Assembly: GCF_028858725.1 (NCBI RefSeq)
Contig: NC_084761.1
Location: 24,272,501-24,336,500, forward strand
Direction: 5' to 3'
DNA from: Colius striatus
Taxonomy: Eukaryota; Chordata; Aves; Coliiformes; Coliidae
Length of the DNA stretch: 64,000 bases
Part shown: positions 38,601 to 52,555 of the stretch, in pieces
Position numbering within the stretch: position 1 is the first letter of the stretch
Layout: each line of letters opens with the position of its first letter
Position numbers and translations under genes: made by a program
The notes under the pieces: generated by a model
Database searches by the model: none
What the model was told of the DNA's origin: nothing
Seen by the model: the letters and a program-made list of their open reading frames with translations, nothing else

Positions 38601-41212
38601 TTAACCAACATAACCATCTTGTCCTATATAGGAATCTCTTTAGATTTCTTTGTTGAGTTTGATAACATAACTGCAAGCCAATCCCAAACGACAATGAGCT
38701 TAATTCCAAGTGCAGTGTGAGAATGCAGTCACAGATGCTGCTTCACTGGCTGGCCATAAGGATGATTGTAAAGGGTCAGCTAGACTCCCACAGAAAGCAA
38801 CCTATTGGCAGCTGCCTTTCAGACAGAATTTGCTAGTATTACCGATTTACTACATTTGTAGACAAAATAGTAATGTACATAATTTTTGCAACAGTGTATC
38901 AAATTCTCATACAATATAGATGTTCTGAGCTTGTAGTTTGGAGGGGTTGAATTGTATCCAGTGATCTGGGTAAAAAAAAAAAATTGCAATTCCTCCTGTG
39001 GAAAGCAGGAGCCTCGAGATGTGCTCTGCAGTGGTTTATGTGCTTGTATCAAGAACATTACAGTACTCAGTACAAGTCAGGTCTGTGTCATCTCATGACA
39101 TAGGTCACGGGCTTTCATAAGCCCAGAACACCCGTAGTGCATAGTGAAGTGAAAACATTTTGGACAAACTGCCTGACAACAGCACTGGCAGTGTCATTCC
39201 TAACAAAGAACAAATATGTAGACATGGCCAGGGCTTCCTCAACAGCTCCCCTGCGATGGTAAACAGGTGGGACACTGGGATGAGTTTACCATTTTCTTTC
39301 TATTTTCTGTGTGTACCACATTACATAAACATAAATGTTCAATTTTAAATTATTAGAGATTCAGATTCAAATGAACCTAAATGTGTAGCTATCTTTTGGA
39401 GACAGACAGATATTTGCTTTCCCTCCTCCCTTTTTCTTATAGTCTTCCTTCATAATTAAATTTTTCATATCAAGAGAGCCAACTGGAACCTTCAGGTTGC
39501 CAGTTCTCTTAAAACTTGCATCTGAATCTCACAAGGATGCAATGGGTAGAGCACATAGAAATTTCTTGAAGAAAAGACCTACTGGTAGCTGTGCTGTTAG
39601 TTCTGTTGGCACTGTGAGGGACAACGTTCCTATCCTTGCAGAACAATCCAACAATCTTTCACAAGTAACTAGACAACGTAGAGCTTGGTGGAAGGATTAC
39701 ACAGAGGGCTGTCATATGTTATTGCATGTCTTATCTTTGAGCTTTTTTTTCCTTGGATGAGTTTATTTTTTCAATCCTAACACAATTTTGATATAATTTT
39801 TGGCCAAAATCCAAGGCTGGTTTTGTGCCAGAACAGCCCAGTATAATGTGTCAGAACCTATTTTCATCTGCTTATTTAAATCTTCCAGAAAAACATTTTA
39901 GCTCTTCCCACCATACAGACTATGCCTACCTTGAATGGCTTGTTTATTTGTACTCAGGATAGCTAGGCAACAAGTGGCCAACCACTACCCATGACCTGGA
40001 AAAACTGCATTATATCAAGCTGGCCAACTTTTTTCTTGGGTTTTTTTTTGTTTGTTTCAGAAGATGCAATTGAATGTAGCATCTACACAAATTTTGGGGG
40101 TTCCAATGTTATCTTAATCTCTTAAAAAAAATAATACCACTGTCAGCATCACTGACAGAAACAATGGTAGCTTTAACTTCTCATCCAAATCCTGCAGACT
40201 CTTGGCATAATTAACTCACATATGCTTCTTTTACCATCAACTGAAGATCCAGTTTTGATTAATCTTTATCCCTATTAGAACACATTGAGAACAATGCACC
40301 ACAACCTATCAGCCACCTAAAGTGAGCTCTTGCCAGGGGAAGTTTGGATACCTGAAGAGCTGTGGCTCTGCATAGAGGGTTTAGCCTATTACAAAGTCAG
40401 AAGTCACAAAGCCCTGCAGTGTGGACTGTCAGGCTGTGCAGTTCAGCGTAAGGTTGGTTCATCTGCCCCTGTATCACAGTCCTGGAAGTGCGAGTACTAG
40501 GGAGCACGATGAAGGAATACAGGAGATGCTTGGAGACGTGCATTCAGGACAAACCAGATTTATTAGCCCAAGCTCCGTGCTTATTGCTGCCGTCAGGAGA
40601 AGCAAGGAGGATGCTGCAGCTAACTTCAGCAGCAGGGTGAAGTGAATATAATAGAGAGTAAATCCTGCCAATTTTTTCAAACGTGGCTTGGCTAGAGAAC
40701 TGTTGGGAATCATTATGTTATAATATATTAGATGTGCTTGAACAAGTTAAATTTCTTGTTTTCTTGGACAATGAAACAATCTTCCTTCTTTAATGTATTA
40801 TAAATTACTGTAAAATACAAATTGAGATATCCTGTTGGTATGTGGTGTTTCATTCTGGTTTTGTTTGGTTTAGTTGTTATGCCTGGTTTCTAACAAAGCA
40901 TAACTTTCAGTCCACATTCATGACAGCAACGGCCTTATTTGAAACAGCAATTCTTTTCAAGGTGCCTCTCAGGGTGATGACCCTTAATTCCAGACATCCC
41001 AGATTTGATTAAAGCCACATGAAACGAGTTCATCTTTGTAACCCTGCACTAGTATATTGTCTGCTTTCTTCAAACACACAAAAAGTCTTTACTAAGACTA
41101 CACTAACTCATCTTCATGTCGGTCACATTCTTTTAAACCTTATTCTCTCTTATAGTTCAAGCCTAAAACTAGTTAGAGAGTTCTGAACTATACTAGCAGC
41201 TAGATCAAAAAC
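35658..41212. other. non-coding DNA, no gene recognised
   Basis: AT-rich. ORFs such as those at 39497-39760 and 40421-40645 are under 90 codons and show no domain. The 40320-40640 stretch is slightly richer in GC but has no CpG island character. No repeat recognised. Confidence 0.45.
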
Positions 41213-41291
41213 AAGATCTGCAGGGAGGTTGGACTAGATGATCTCTTAAAGTCCCTTCCAACCCTACCATTCAAAAAAAAAAAAAAAAAAA
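41213..41291 (+). mobile_element. CR1 3'-tail stub followed by A tract
   Basis: About 60 bp of the CR1 3' terminus (gcagggaggttggactagat, then tcccttccaaccctaccatt) are followed directly by 19 A residues at 41273-41291. CR1 normally ends in ATTCTRTG octamers and is not polyadenylated, so the A tract is unusual. It may be a later A-run expansion, a very short insertion, or the CR1-like tail of a SINE. Immediately upstream, GTTCAAGCC at about 41157-41165 resembles a polymerase III B box, but I could find no matching A box. Confidence 0.85.
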
Positions 41292-42311
41292 TTAAGATCA
41301 AGAATGAAGTACAGAGTGTCACATTAATTCCTTTAAGAAAGAACCCTTTGGTGAGATGTTTGTTTTACCTATTATATGTATCCTATATATGTATCTTTCA
41401 AGTAGAATAGAAAAATCCCAGTATTTATAAATAAAATGAGATTCTCAGCATCTCAGGAGTAATATATATCCACTTTGCTCTTTTTTGGTTTATTTCCTAC
41501 AAGATATCATCATGTACAGCACATAGGAGGAAGCCTCTGTAAAGCTTTGTCAGACTAGTTGGGGAAGAAGGAACGTTTCAGTGTTGCCTCTGTGAAAGCA
41601 GACATCTTCCTCTGTGCCCTCCCGCAACACCAAAAATATCTGCTGTCAGCAAAGACAACTATTATAATCATAAGCATTACTCCTGAAAAGGAGCAGAGTA
41701 ATTTTTCTTTCAAATCCAAAAACAAAACCATAATTTCCTATAAGATGAGATTTCCCATTCTTCTTCCTCAGAAGTAAACAACTACTATCTTCCCTGGGAT
41801 TATAAGGAGATGAAACTATATCATAGTCAGTGATTATTCCTGTCCCTCACAAAAGTAGGTGGCTAGAAGGGAGAGAAAAAAGGAACAGAGAATGCAAGAG
41901 CAAAACCACAAAGCACTTTGGGGAATCGGAAGTTATTGAAATAAAAAAAAAGGAGAAGGCACACACAACTGCCACCACCACTAGTAGCTCTACAATCATT
42001 AAAGAGGAACTGTGAGGAACTGCCCTGGATTTATCACTCACTTTAAGACACGGTGAACAGATATGATATGGGGCTGTTTAACAGAAGACAAACTATGACT
42101 CTAATCACATTATTATAGTGATACAAAGCACCTAAACCCAAACAAAAGCCCACTTTTTGTAATTTCTCCTTGTCTGTGAATGATCCCTACCTTCAATACT
42201 GCTGTCTTCTTTTAGTTTAGAGGTCAATAGAAATCCTGGTAGTTTGATCTCTGTCTTGCTCTCTCAGGCTTTCACACATAGTCTATTAAAAGTTGGTGCA
42301 ATCTTTAATGA

Positions 42312-42357
42312 TTGGAAATTCAAATTGCAAATTTAAAATTCAAATTTCAATTCCCAA
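42312..42357. repeat. imperfect 46-bp palindrome
   Basis: The two 23-bp halves are reverse complements at 18 of 23 positions, starting TTGG and ending CCAA. The sequence is built from AAATTCAAATT-like words and could form an AT-rich hairpin without a loop. Confidence 0.6.
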
Positions 42358-45300
42358 CCACCTTCTCTTTTCTTCCAAATCAGCTGCTTTGATCAAATAC
42401 AGGCCTTGTATTGATTCAAGTCTTCAAAATCTCTCTGGATATGACTCAATCTAAAGGGTTACTTGCGGAAATTGATTAATAATGATAGCTTTACTTTTCA
42501 TACCCATAGTCACCTCTTGTTACTCATCTTTCCTCATCCTGGAAAAAAGAAAAAGTCAGTGCTAATTAGCACTTACTTTTTAACAGATAAAGAAATCACA
42601 CATTTCTAAAGTGTTAAGTGTCAGCAGATCCTCAACTCCATCACAGAACCATCACTGTTCAGTACTTCAAGAAGAATCTAGAGTATAAAACTTATAAAAT
42701 AATGTGCAAGTGATCCTCTAATGTGATAATATCAAATCTATTATAGCTGTTGTTTCTGGTTTCTAGTTAGCAAACTAATGCTGAATGCTATTTTTTTTAC
42801 TTGAGAGCATGACATACTGTAAGTGCTTTTTTGACCTTCACAGCAGCTTTCCACTGGTGATTACCTGCAATAATAATCCACTTCCAAACCTGTTTAGATT
42901 AATTAGAGCACACAGAGTAAATCCTGGTCTCTGAATATATTCAGCATAGCCTCAGAAATTATCTTAAACATCCCCCACAAAAGTTGTCAGACATGAATGC
43001 CTCTTCTTTAAAGAAGTTGCAAACAGAACTTTCAACTGATAAAATACTAATCAAATTAGATATTTCTGATGTGCTTTCTGTCCATAGATCAGTGGATGTT
43101 TTCATTCACAAGGTTGTGAAGTGCTAATGAGCCCCAAGATTAAAAGTAAAATCCTCATATAAAAAGTCCTAAACATAATGTATCCACTAACATTACAATA
43201 TAGTGTATAAATCAGTAAATCCTCTAATAGTTCAAATTCTAGCTGCAAAAATAATTCTGTGCATTGAATTATGAGACAGAAACCCACTGTGAGCCCTTGA
43301 AAGCAATTCAATCTTACTAATTTTGCATCAATGTAAAGAGCTTGTAACCCTGCCTGAACATCATATTCTAGATCTAAAAAAAAAAAACCAACACACATTG
43401 AAAACATAAAAGTAATTTAATATTGTTTTTTTAAATTGTGGTTTTGCTTTCTTAGGAAGAAAATGTTCCTGTGGGAATCACCTGAAAGAATGGCAGATAT
43501 CCATAACATTTAGTACTGCATTTTATATAGTAGTGCAAAATCTTTTCACAAATATACTGGGTGAAAGTTAGCTCAGTTTCAAATAAGCCTAAAATTTCTT
43601 TGTTGTTTCTTCAGTTTTCATGTGGAACCAAGTGAAACAGAGCAATTTTGACTTTTGCAAGAAGATTTGGTTTAGCTCAAATTCAATGTGAATTTCCAAG
43701 CTTATAAGCTGTTTACATGGACATATACACAGAAGGCAGAACTTAAGTTTCCACAACCAAGCTTCTGACTTTGAAATGTGAAGTTAGAAACACCACATAC
43801 TCTTAGCACTTCTTAACTAGAGGAAGGACAAGTATCATATATACCTTCCTCTTTTAAACATCTGTAAAAGATAAAGCTACTAGTATTAATTCACTACAGT
43901 ATTTGATTTCTTAAATATTAGCATTAGTCATTTTTGTACAGGATATACAACAGCAACTGCATCATATACATACGACAATACACATGTATGTACTGTGTAA
44001 TATAAATTAGCAATCAACAAAACATGGACTCTTGTGCTGTGCATATGTATATAATAGACTAGTTTTCTCAAAGATTTTTGGAAGTTTGTTTTTTCATATC
44101 TTTTTGGACTCAATCTACCACTCATAAGTATTGAGTTATATACTTTCTCAGCTAAAAATGGCATATAACATGCACTGAAAACAATCATGAGCCAGCACAG
44201 TGCTCAAGGACATAGCTTGTAAAAATACACAAGCATTAATTAATACAAAGGAGATCTGCTTAGAATTAGATTCATGCTGATACAGTTGGCTGAACCACAG
44301 CACATATAATCGTCAGCCAGTACAAAATTACATTCCTATGAACACAGTGAAACATTAAAGAGAGCCAAAAGAGTAAAAATTTCTTTATATGGATATTATT
44401 GTCACAAAATTGAACAATTTTATATGACCATATGAAATCCTACAACTTAATGCCAACAGCATTTGTTATACCAGTCCAAAGAGAATAGACACTCAGCATC
44501 TAAACACATGGCTCTTTTTTTTGTTTTGTTTCCCATTTTGCAAGAGAATCATATTTTGAGTTCTAAATTTAATCTACTAAGGTGATTTCAAGTGTTAGAC
44601 TTCTGTATATACTACTGAAAGAACGGGATAGAATAAAAATTACACAACAGCCTACACAGACCATTGGAGAATCCTAGGGACAACAGAAAAGGCAGAAATG
44701 GAGATGTGGAAAAAATAAACAGTAAAAAATCACAATGGTTATTTCACACATCTTGTTCATCAGAACAATAGCAGGAAGGTTTTATCATCTCTCTTTAATG
44801 TTCAGAGATAGATTAATGTAATGTACAGAGCTCCATGACAATATAGCGACATCTGGAGTGTGGTAGTGTCCTCTCCTTAAGAAGGAAACATGCCCTTTTC
44901 TTAATTTTTTTTCCCAGTAATCTTTTCTGAAACAGTTATGCCAGTAACATTTTTGGTTGGACTAAATCCAACCTGGAATAAATCAACTACCTAGAGACTC
45001 AGTGCTCAGAGGCTTGTCACTCATCTTCTCCCATCTTTTAATCTACATGTAGACAAGATTGGTTTTTTGTTTCTGGGAAACATAGGTTAAAATAACAATT
45101 AAAAAATTTAATGTTGAATATACAAATAGATAATAAGATATCCTGGGAATGAATGTACCCCATGAAAGATAGATGCAGAAAGGGAGGAAAACTGAGCTGA
45201 AAGGACTTTCTAGCACCAGGAGATTCTAGAGAGTAGGTAAAAATGATACACCCATGCTAAAATGGTAGCAAGTTAATAACCTTATCCCTGCACAGGGAAC

Positions 45301-45571
45301 AGTGGTTTTCCATCAGCCAAAACAAAAAAGGATAAAAAAAAAAAAAGAGATTAAAAACATGAGGCTTAGTAAACTTTAAAAGCCAATGTAGATGAAAAGC
45401 ATTAAAAATTATTGCCTTAATCTTATATGTGTATCACTTTCTACAGAGTTCAGTGAGTGATCTTACATCAAAGAGAACTAGAATCAGGCCTGCTTTCTGG
45501 CAGCCCAGTGTCTGGCTCAGTCTTAGCTCCTTGTGGATTTACATGAGCGCTACATCCCACATTGGATTGCC

Positions 45572-45629
45572 AGTTGTAAGTTTACCTTTTACAGCAGTGA
45601 AGTTTTAAGTTTACCTTTTACAGGCCTGG
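45572..45629 (+). repeat. 29-bp tandem duplication
   Basis: Two adjacent 29-bp copies share the exact 18-mer TAAGTTTACCTTTTACAG (45577-45594 and 45606-45623). They differ at one base upstream and in the last six bases. Each copy ends in a pyrimidine-rich CCTTTTACAG that looks like a 3' splice site, which is probably coincidental. Confidence 0.85.
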
Positions 45630-48600
45630 AGCTTCAGCTGATGTTCAGAAATCCCTTGCACACACAAACTGTTAAGCACTGCTGAAGATATAAATCTGGA
45701 CAGTCCTTCCAGAGGATCTTACAACAGTGCTGTTTCTAAGGCTGGGTACCAAAAGGGCAGTTACATGCAAAAATGCAGGCAGCAAGTAATGTTAACGACA
45801 ATTATTTAAGCATGGAAAATTATCAGAACGAAAGTTCATATAAGAGTTTTGAAAGGGCGTATAGGCCCTGAACAGAATGTGAAACTACTGTAAATAGAGT
45901 GGATTCTGTTCCCATTGTAGCCATTGCAAGCTTTTGCCCCATATTGCATGTCTACTTAGATCTGATTTATCTGGAGAGAAAAATCAACCAAAAACCAACA
46001 AAACCCCCACTATTGAGCTAATGAGGACTTTTGTACACAATGACTTTAAAGTCTTCCAACTTGCTTTATTCCTTGACGTGATTTATGGCTTTACCTCCTG
46101 CTGTAGCTTCAGTGCACCACAAGGAACAAGGCTTCCACACAAATTGAATCCCATTTATTTGTCACATATTTAGAGAACAGTTTCTTGGGGATCTCCTTTC
46201 TGTTGTTCAATTTCCCATTTCACCAAACATTGTCCAAGTACTACTGGGATGCATTCAGTACAATTTTACTACTTAAAGAATATATTTCTTTTATCAGTTT
46301 GTACAACTAATTTCAACTTTTTGTGGAGAATGTTACAGATAGTAAACAGTAAGTTCCACTCTGTGGCAGCAGAATAACAGTAACAATTGTAGTCTTCTGA
46401 AGACATGTGTGGGTGTCCATGCACTTGTATTTTTCTATACTTACTCCTCCTGATAGCTTTAGGTGTGATAAGCAAGCAAAAAAGTCATCAAATATCTTTA
46501 TCATCAGAGTAAGTCAGTTATTTGAAACTAAGGGAGATCCCAGTGCTTTCCTCTATAACAGAAAAACAAAACACAGGTAGCACTAGTAAGATCATTCACT
46601 GTAATGACAGAATATTAAAGCACATATTCAATACCTAGTCTATTTACCTTAAGAACATATCACGAAAAAAAGCACTTGAGGGTAAAATGCAGTCTAAGGA
46701 AAAAAACTCTAATTTCATCATTAAATAAAACCAATCCAACCTGTTTAAAATAGACAAGTAGGTCCACCTAAAAGAGGGTATCCCCATTCTTTATGGAAAA
46801 ATGAAGGAATGGAAAAATGATCTCTTAAATCTGTTTTATTCAGAGATTCCAGGATACAATAAAGTTCATATCAATAACATCCTTAGTAAAAAAGAAGAAA
46901 TATAGGCCATGAGGTACATGGGATTGAAGTGACTGTAAGTTTGTATTTTAGGATAATGCTCTCCAAAGACTTTTTGAACATTTCCTTGCTTGGCTTTTGT
47001 ACAGTAAATACGCTGTGAGATTTCAGGCTGACCTTTGGCTTTTGGAAATGCTAAGCCTGTGCTTGCAGAACAAGCCTGAACATTTCAGCTAAACAGAAGA
47101 AGGAAAAACAGTGAGGAATGTTTTGTTATGGGGCTGGCTCATTTCTTCTAAACAAAGGAAATACTGATGATTCAACAAAATTTAGCTAGAGATGCCTTAA
47201 GTGGAAATTAAGGAAATGTTTTATCTGATGATCAAAATCTAAGGGACATTGTTCAATAGATGGTTGACAATGTTTGCCATTACACTGATGGTAAGCGAAA
47301 AGAGATTTCTTTTGCCCTGCCTTTTCTTGGGTTTCTGCATGCAATGCATTTTCCAGCTGCAGGTCAACTCCAGCTTATTATCCTTTACATTCTAGCACTC
47401 TGACATAAATTCCTGATGAGTAAATGCAGTGAAGTCTCATTTACTTACTAGGTGCAATATGCTGTGGAGAAACACATAACATTCAAGGAAACTATCCACA
47501 GGGTCATCCTGATGGTCACCAAGCTCCCTGCTGGAACTGCACTGGCAACTCGTCTCTCCCAGGCTGTACTGAGAGACAGAAAAGGATAATACCTGCCTTT
47601 TGCCCTTCTTTGATCATCTCTTTACCTGTAGAACAGATTGTGAGATGTATGCCAATGTCTTAATGAATATTTATCTATTCCAAGAAGAAACATCCACAAC
47701 TAACAGCTATTTTTCTCTCAGTAAGAAAGTTCAATCCTTTTGAGTTCTCACAAGTCTACTTAAAACTCTACTAAAATTAGAATGTTGTCTTTTTTAATTC
47801 ATCACCACTCCGATAGCTTAGGCTGAGACTGAGACAATGCCAGTAGTCTTCAGATTCACTTTTCCCAGTAGACTGCTTTAAGGGACTTTCATACTGGGAG
47901 AGATAACTAATGTCTTGTTTATTCTCATATCTGGCTTGGGACAGCAGACTTTGAAAAGAAATAGAAGAGTTACTTGTTTATGTTAAGATATAGCCCTGCT
48001 CTAAGATGTCATCTCATTTCTGATTTCTTCCATAAATTTAGCTCACTCAAAACCAGATGCTTCTTATTCGGAGTGATTAATTGTAATAAAACTTCATATC
48101 TGTGTTTAAGGTTTCTCACTTCATTTCATTTGAGTCTGAAAACAGACAAGAATGAAGTGCAGAGAGCAAATATTTTTCCAGAAGAAAATGGAATAAATTT
48201 TCAGTTTACAATCTGAAGAACTAACTCTGAGCTCTTGTAAGCATACTACTGTAGGGCAGTCAAGATTGGCTTGAACTTCTCATATTGCCTTTGAACATTA
48301 CTGAAATAATTTGTTATTAAAAACTCTTAATACTTTGAATGGAAAAGTTTCTGCACACCACCTTATTGCATGTTAGATAACTGCCTTCATGACATTGCTT
48401 TTATAATTTACTTATTATAAGGGCAACCTCTTTAGACCATATTTGTTCCTTATGATACACAGCCTTTGAGACTGGAATAACTTTCTGAGCTGAAGTTGAA
48501 CAATAGGGTGTTAAAAGAGGAGCTCAAAAATCTCAACTAAATAATTTTTCTTGAACTGTGGGTTAAAACCACCACCCACATCTCCCCACCACCCCATGTT

Positions 48601-50030
48601 GCCAAGTAAAAATAGGTACTGAAAAATGATAGAGTAATTGTCATTTTGTACATAAGGGGAAGCTTGTCAAGAAATAAAGATATTCACAGAAAGTCGGGTG
48701 GCTGGCATGGGTCATCATGAATTTTGAGTTACAGAGAAATGAGAAGCAGGGTTATAGAAGAAAGAAGTCTAAGGGCCTTGAACCTGATTGAGATCACCAA
48801 CTATAACAGTCAGAAATAGCAAGCTCTGGTGTCTTCTGTGTGTTAACTTAGTTGATTTCCTCATTTTCCTCAAATTATGAATTTGAGCAGATGACGATTA
48901 TGAAGGCTACATAATCCATACAGCACAGTGTGCATTCAGGTATTTTCTCTTTTTGTAATGTATCATAAGGCAAGGAATACTTCAGAACAATCACAGAGCT
49001 AGAGGATAATCTGATAAGAATAGATAATTAGTGTCTTTTGAAGGTGATATCACTGGATGTGAAGCTACTATCACAGCCATAAGGATAAAATAAATTTATC
49101 TACTACTTTTTTTTTGGATGTATCTTCAAGTATTCATAGTTTCAATTGTATGCATCATGTTTGAAACTGGTACAGTCATTCTAATGGCAACTGACAAAAT
49201 TAAGCTTACTTAATCTAAGTCAGTCAGTTAGCCACCTAAGTAAGTTAACCATCCATGTAAGACTGGTTGCTACCTGGTGTGTTACAAGACATTTTGAGAA
49301 TACATTTTAATAACAGCTGAACTACAAGCAAATGTTAAAAGAATCCATCTTGTATGTAATTAATTCTCCTCCCTTTTTATGCGCTATGCTTTTTATAAAT
49401 ACATAGATTCTATTACCTTATCCTAATAGGGGCTTAACCTGGAGAACAGAGCTGGATGAAGCATAAATCTCTGATTAATCATAAATAATTGTAGAGAAAT
49501 AATCTAGCATTTCATGGTCCACGTGCACTTGTGTACACTTGAGGAGCAGTACATAACGTTCTTGAACTTATTTCTCAGAGCTGAAGCTATAGTTTATACA
49601 CACACAATGACTACCTACAAGTATCATTAATCTTTTAGAAAACCTAATGTCATTTTGGTACCAGATAGTCTAACTAGGAAGCCAGTGCTGCTGTAGTGAC
49701 ACAATACTTTTCAGAGAACGTCTAGATGCAGTAAATGATAAAGTAAACAGGCAACAGTGTTAAATAAAATATTGACCTTGCTTTACCCGTGCCAGGAAGC
49801 ATTTTGGTTTCTTCTTATATCTCACTGCATAAATACAGTATCAAGAAGAGACTTCCCAACAGTTTTTTGTGTGTGCCTGTTTTTTCCTCAATATTTTAGT
49901 CTTGATCTGCTCTTTCAGTGTGTAGGGCCTCTTCAATAAAGATGACTCATAATGTTGAAGTACTCTCTAAATGCAAAGTGAACAGGCATCTGCAGGGGAT
50001 TAGACTGACATCAAAATCACTACAGATAGT

Positions 50031-50048
50031 GATTAGATTAGATTAGAT
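50031..50048. repeat. GATTA pentanucleotide repeat
   Basis: Three perfect GATTA units plus a partial fourth. A short microsatellite. Confidence 0.85.
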
Positions 50049-51172
50049 ATGAACTTTGGTCAGGAAAGAAATGAAGCACTTCTTCACTGAATCATTCTGC
50101 CACTTAACACACATTACCCATACTTTCAAAGGTAATTATATTTCCAAAAGCAAAAGTGATCTGAACACATGAGGCTAGATGAAAATTACTGATAAAGGCA
50201 CTGGGACCTAATGAGTTTCATTTTTTGTAACCAGATCTTGTTATAGTCACCAACAGGCCTGCTAATGCAAGTGGAATAATCTTTTCAAGATGATTGCAGA
50301 ATCTTCTCTAGCACAGAATATAGCTTTCTGCATTGATGCAAAAAGAACAGGAGATATCATAGTACACTGTCTCCTGTCGCTGTTTCCCTCTTCTGTAAAT
50401 CAGTCTGGACCTCATGGAGTCTAAAGAGCTCTGTGCTTTAGAAAGAAAAACATTTCTCTTCTATCATGTTGTTTTTCTTAAATGCAGAAGTGATCAGCTT
50501 TGTCTGTCATTTTCAAGGGTCCACGTTATAGGTATGCTTTCTCTCAAAATGTCTGAGATGAAATAAGGCTGTGTTTAGAGCACAATTCAAGACATGCTTG
50601 TATGAGCTTTTTCAGCTACTGTGCCAACTACAGACCTGGTAAGGTCCTGTAGACTAGCCTCCTGTTTTTTCCCCCTTTCCTGTAAGGCTGTTCAGATGGT
50701 TGCAAGCATTGATCATAGATGTGTGGGGCTGTTTTCTCCTTGAGAGATTACATATTCCACTGATCTGAGCTGAAACCACCCCAAATCCACCAACAATGGT
50801 TATGACCTCTTGCAACTAGACTTTGTCAAAAACTCATTCATCATGAATTATGTAGCCAGAGTAAAAATTCACTTGAGAACCACTGAAAACCAGCACTTAG
50901 TGCTAAGGATTAAATAAACCCAGACAGAAATTTCCGTAGTCTTCTATAATACTCCAGTGAAGGAATTTTCAGGAACCCTAATTCAGCAAAGTCTTTCATC
51001 ATCCTCAGAAACATTGAGTACGCAGGCTTAAACGTTCTTTGTTGCAAAATTGATTTCTTGCTGGTTTTAGCCTACAAACAAGAACAACCAACTGCACTGC
51101 CTTTTTAATAACAGTTTTCTGCTGTGGAGTCCTCCCTCCCATCATCTCTATAGTTGATTTTTTTTCTGGGTG

Positions 51173-51188
51173 TTTTTTTTTTTTTTTT
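51173..51188. repeat. T16 homopolymer
   Basis: Sixteen uninterrupted T residues. No LINE or retrocopy sequence is visible next to it on the minus strand, so it is not clearly a retrotransposition tail. Confidence 0.9.
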
Positions 51189-51457
51189 CCAAAAGAGAAA
51201 GACTGAATACACTAAATTCCTCTACAGCTTCCTCATAGGTCATGCTTTCTAACTCTTTGGCATACTTGCTGATCTACTTTGAACCCTTTCCAATTTGCCC
51301 ATGTCTTTCTGAACTTTGTAGAGTACTCACAGCACCAAATAAAGATGAATAATTACCTCCCCTGTTCTACAGATTGAGCTATCCTATTAATATGGTCCAG
51401 GATCCCATTTCCCTCTTTTCTTGAGGAAAAAGCCCTCTAAAAAACAAAAAAACACCC

Positions 51458-51490
51458 CTACCACCTACCACCTACCTCCTACCTCCTGCC
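51458..51490. repeat. 7-bp tandem repeat, two variants
   Basis: Two CTACCAC units are followed by two CTACCTC units and a partial CTGCC. The step change from one variant to the other indicates stepwise slippage of already diverged units. It is a pyrimidine-rich tract on the plus strand. Confidence 0.9.
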
Positions 51491-52523
51491 CCAATCTTCA
51501 CTTATTATATTTAGAAACACACTAAATGTCCTCCAGTACCTTTGCAGCTGAACTGGCATCAGCAAGACACTTCTTATTTTTATAAATTCCATTTCTCTTT
51601 CCCAATTGGAATGGGATGCATTAGTCTAATGAATTGTATCATTTCACTTTTTGTCTTCCCATTTACCAGAGCAGTTCAAATGTGTCTCTTTCATAATGCA
51701 AACAGCCACACCTAGTGGGCTCTCGTTAGGCAATTTTATGTGTATATTCTTTCTTCATGAAAAAAGTCATAAAAGAGGATCCATGACATAAGCCTATAAT
51801 ACTGTTTGAATGTAAATTGTTACTTACATACTGTTTTTCTGAAAGAGCTAACCTTGCAAAGTGCTGCCAGACAATAATTATAAATGCCTTCAAATGCTTG
51901 TAATAAGAATTCTTCCCTGGTATCTATGAACACAACATTAATAGTTTTCCAATCAAAGATGGAATCCAGTTGTAATAAAGTGTGGTATGTGTTGTGTAAG
52001 GAAATACAGAAACAGATCTCACAGGAGATCTGTCATTAATGATAATAGCCAATTTTCAATCCCATGGGGATTTTTTCCTGCCTACAGAGATTTGGTGAAA
52101 GTTCTCATGTCTCTACATCAAATAACAAGTGAGAAAATAGAGAAGCACAAAAAAGAAATAAGTTGCATGAGAACAGACTTAGCGAGGACAAGAAAAAAAA
52201 AGAAAAAAGGAGAGAAAATGGAAAATGTCCCTAACTCAGCTCAATCACATTTCTTATTCTTACTGTTAGTCTAAACAGACTGTAAAAATCATATTAAGAA
52301 ATGTAAAAATGGTACTGACTGAATAAGTAGCAATAATTTTACTGTGCAATATGAATGTGATCTACCTCCCTCAGAAATTACTTAAGATGGCTTTTAATAT
52401 AGCTGCTTAAATATTCATGTAAAAATATTGCTCTTTGGAAAACTGAGTTTTAAACTCTGTGGTCGATGAAGAATGTCCGTTTTTTCATGAGGAAAAGTCC
52501 CAAGCTTTCTGGGTTTTTGACTG

Positions 52524-52555
52524 AGTTTTTGTTTTGTTTTGTTTTTTTTTTTTTT
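52524..52555. repeat. T-rich tract with GTTTT units
   Basis: A GTTTT-type repeat grades into a run of 14 T residues. Low-complexity sequence, no element attached. Confidence 0.85.

Noticed and set aside
40421..40645. 74-codon plus-strand ORF with protein-like composition
   Set aside because: Short, no recognised family, no splice sites that define an exon.
41157..41165. B-box-like GTTCAAGCC upstream of the CR1 stub
   Set aside because: No A box at the proper distance and no tRNA-like cloverleaf, so a SINE head cannot be claimed.
44186..44215. Short CR1-like word gagccagcacagtgctcaag
   Set aside because: Only about 25 bp of loose similarity to ORF2 sequence and no continuation on either side.
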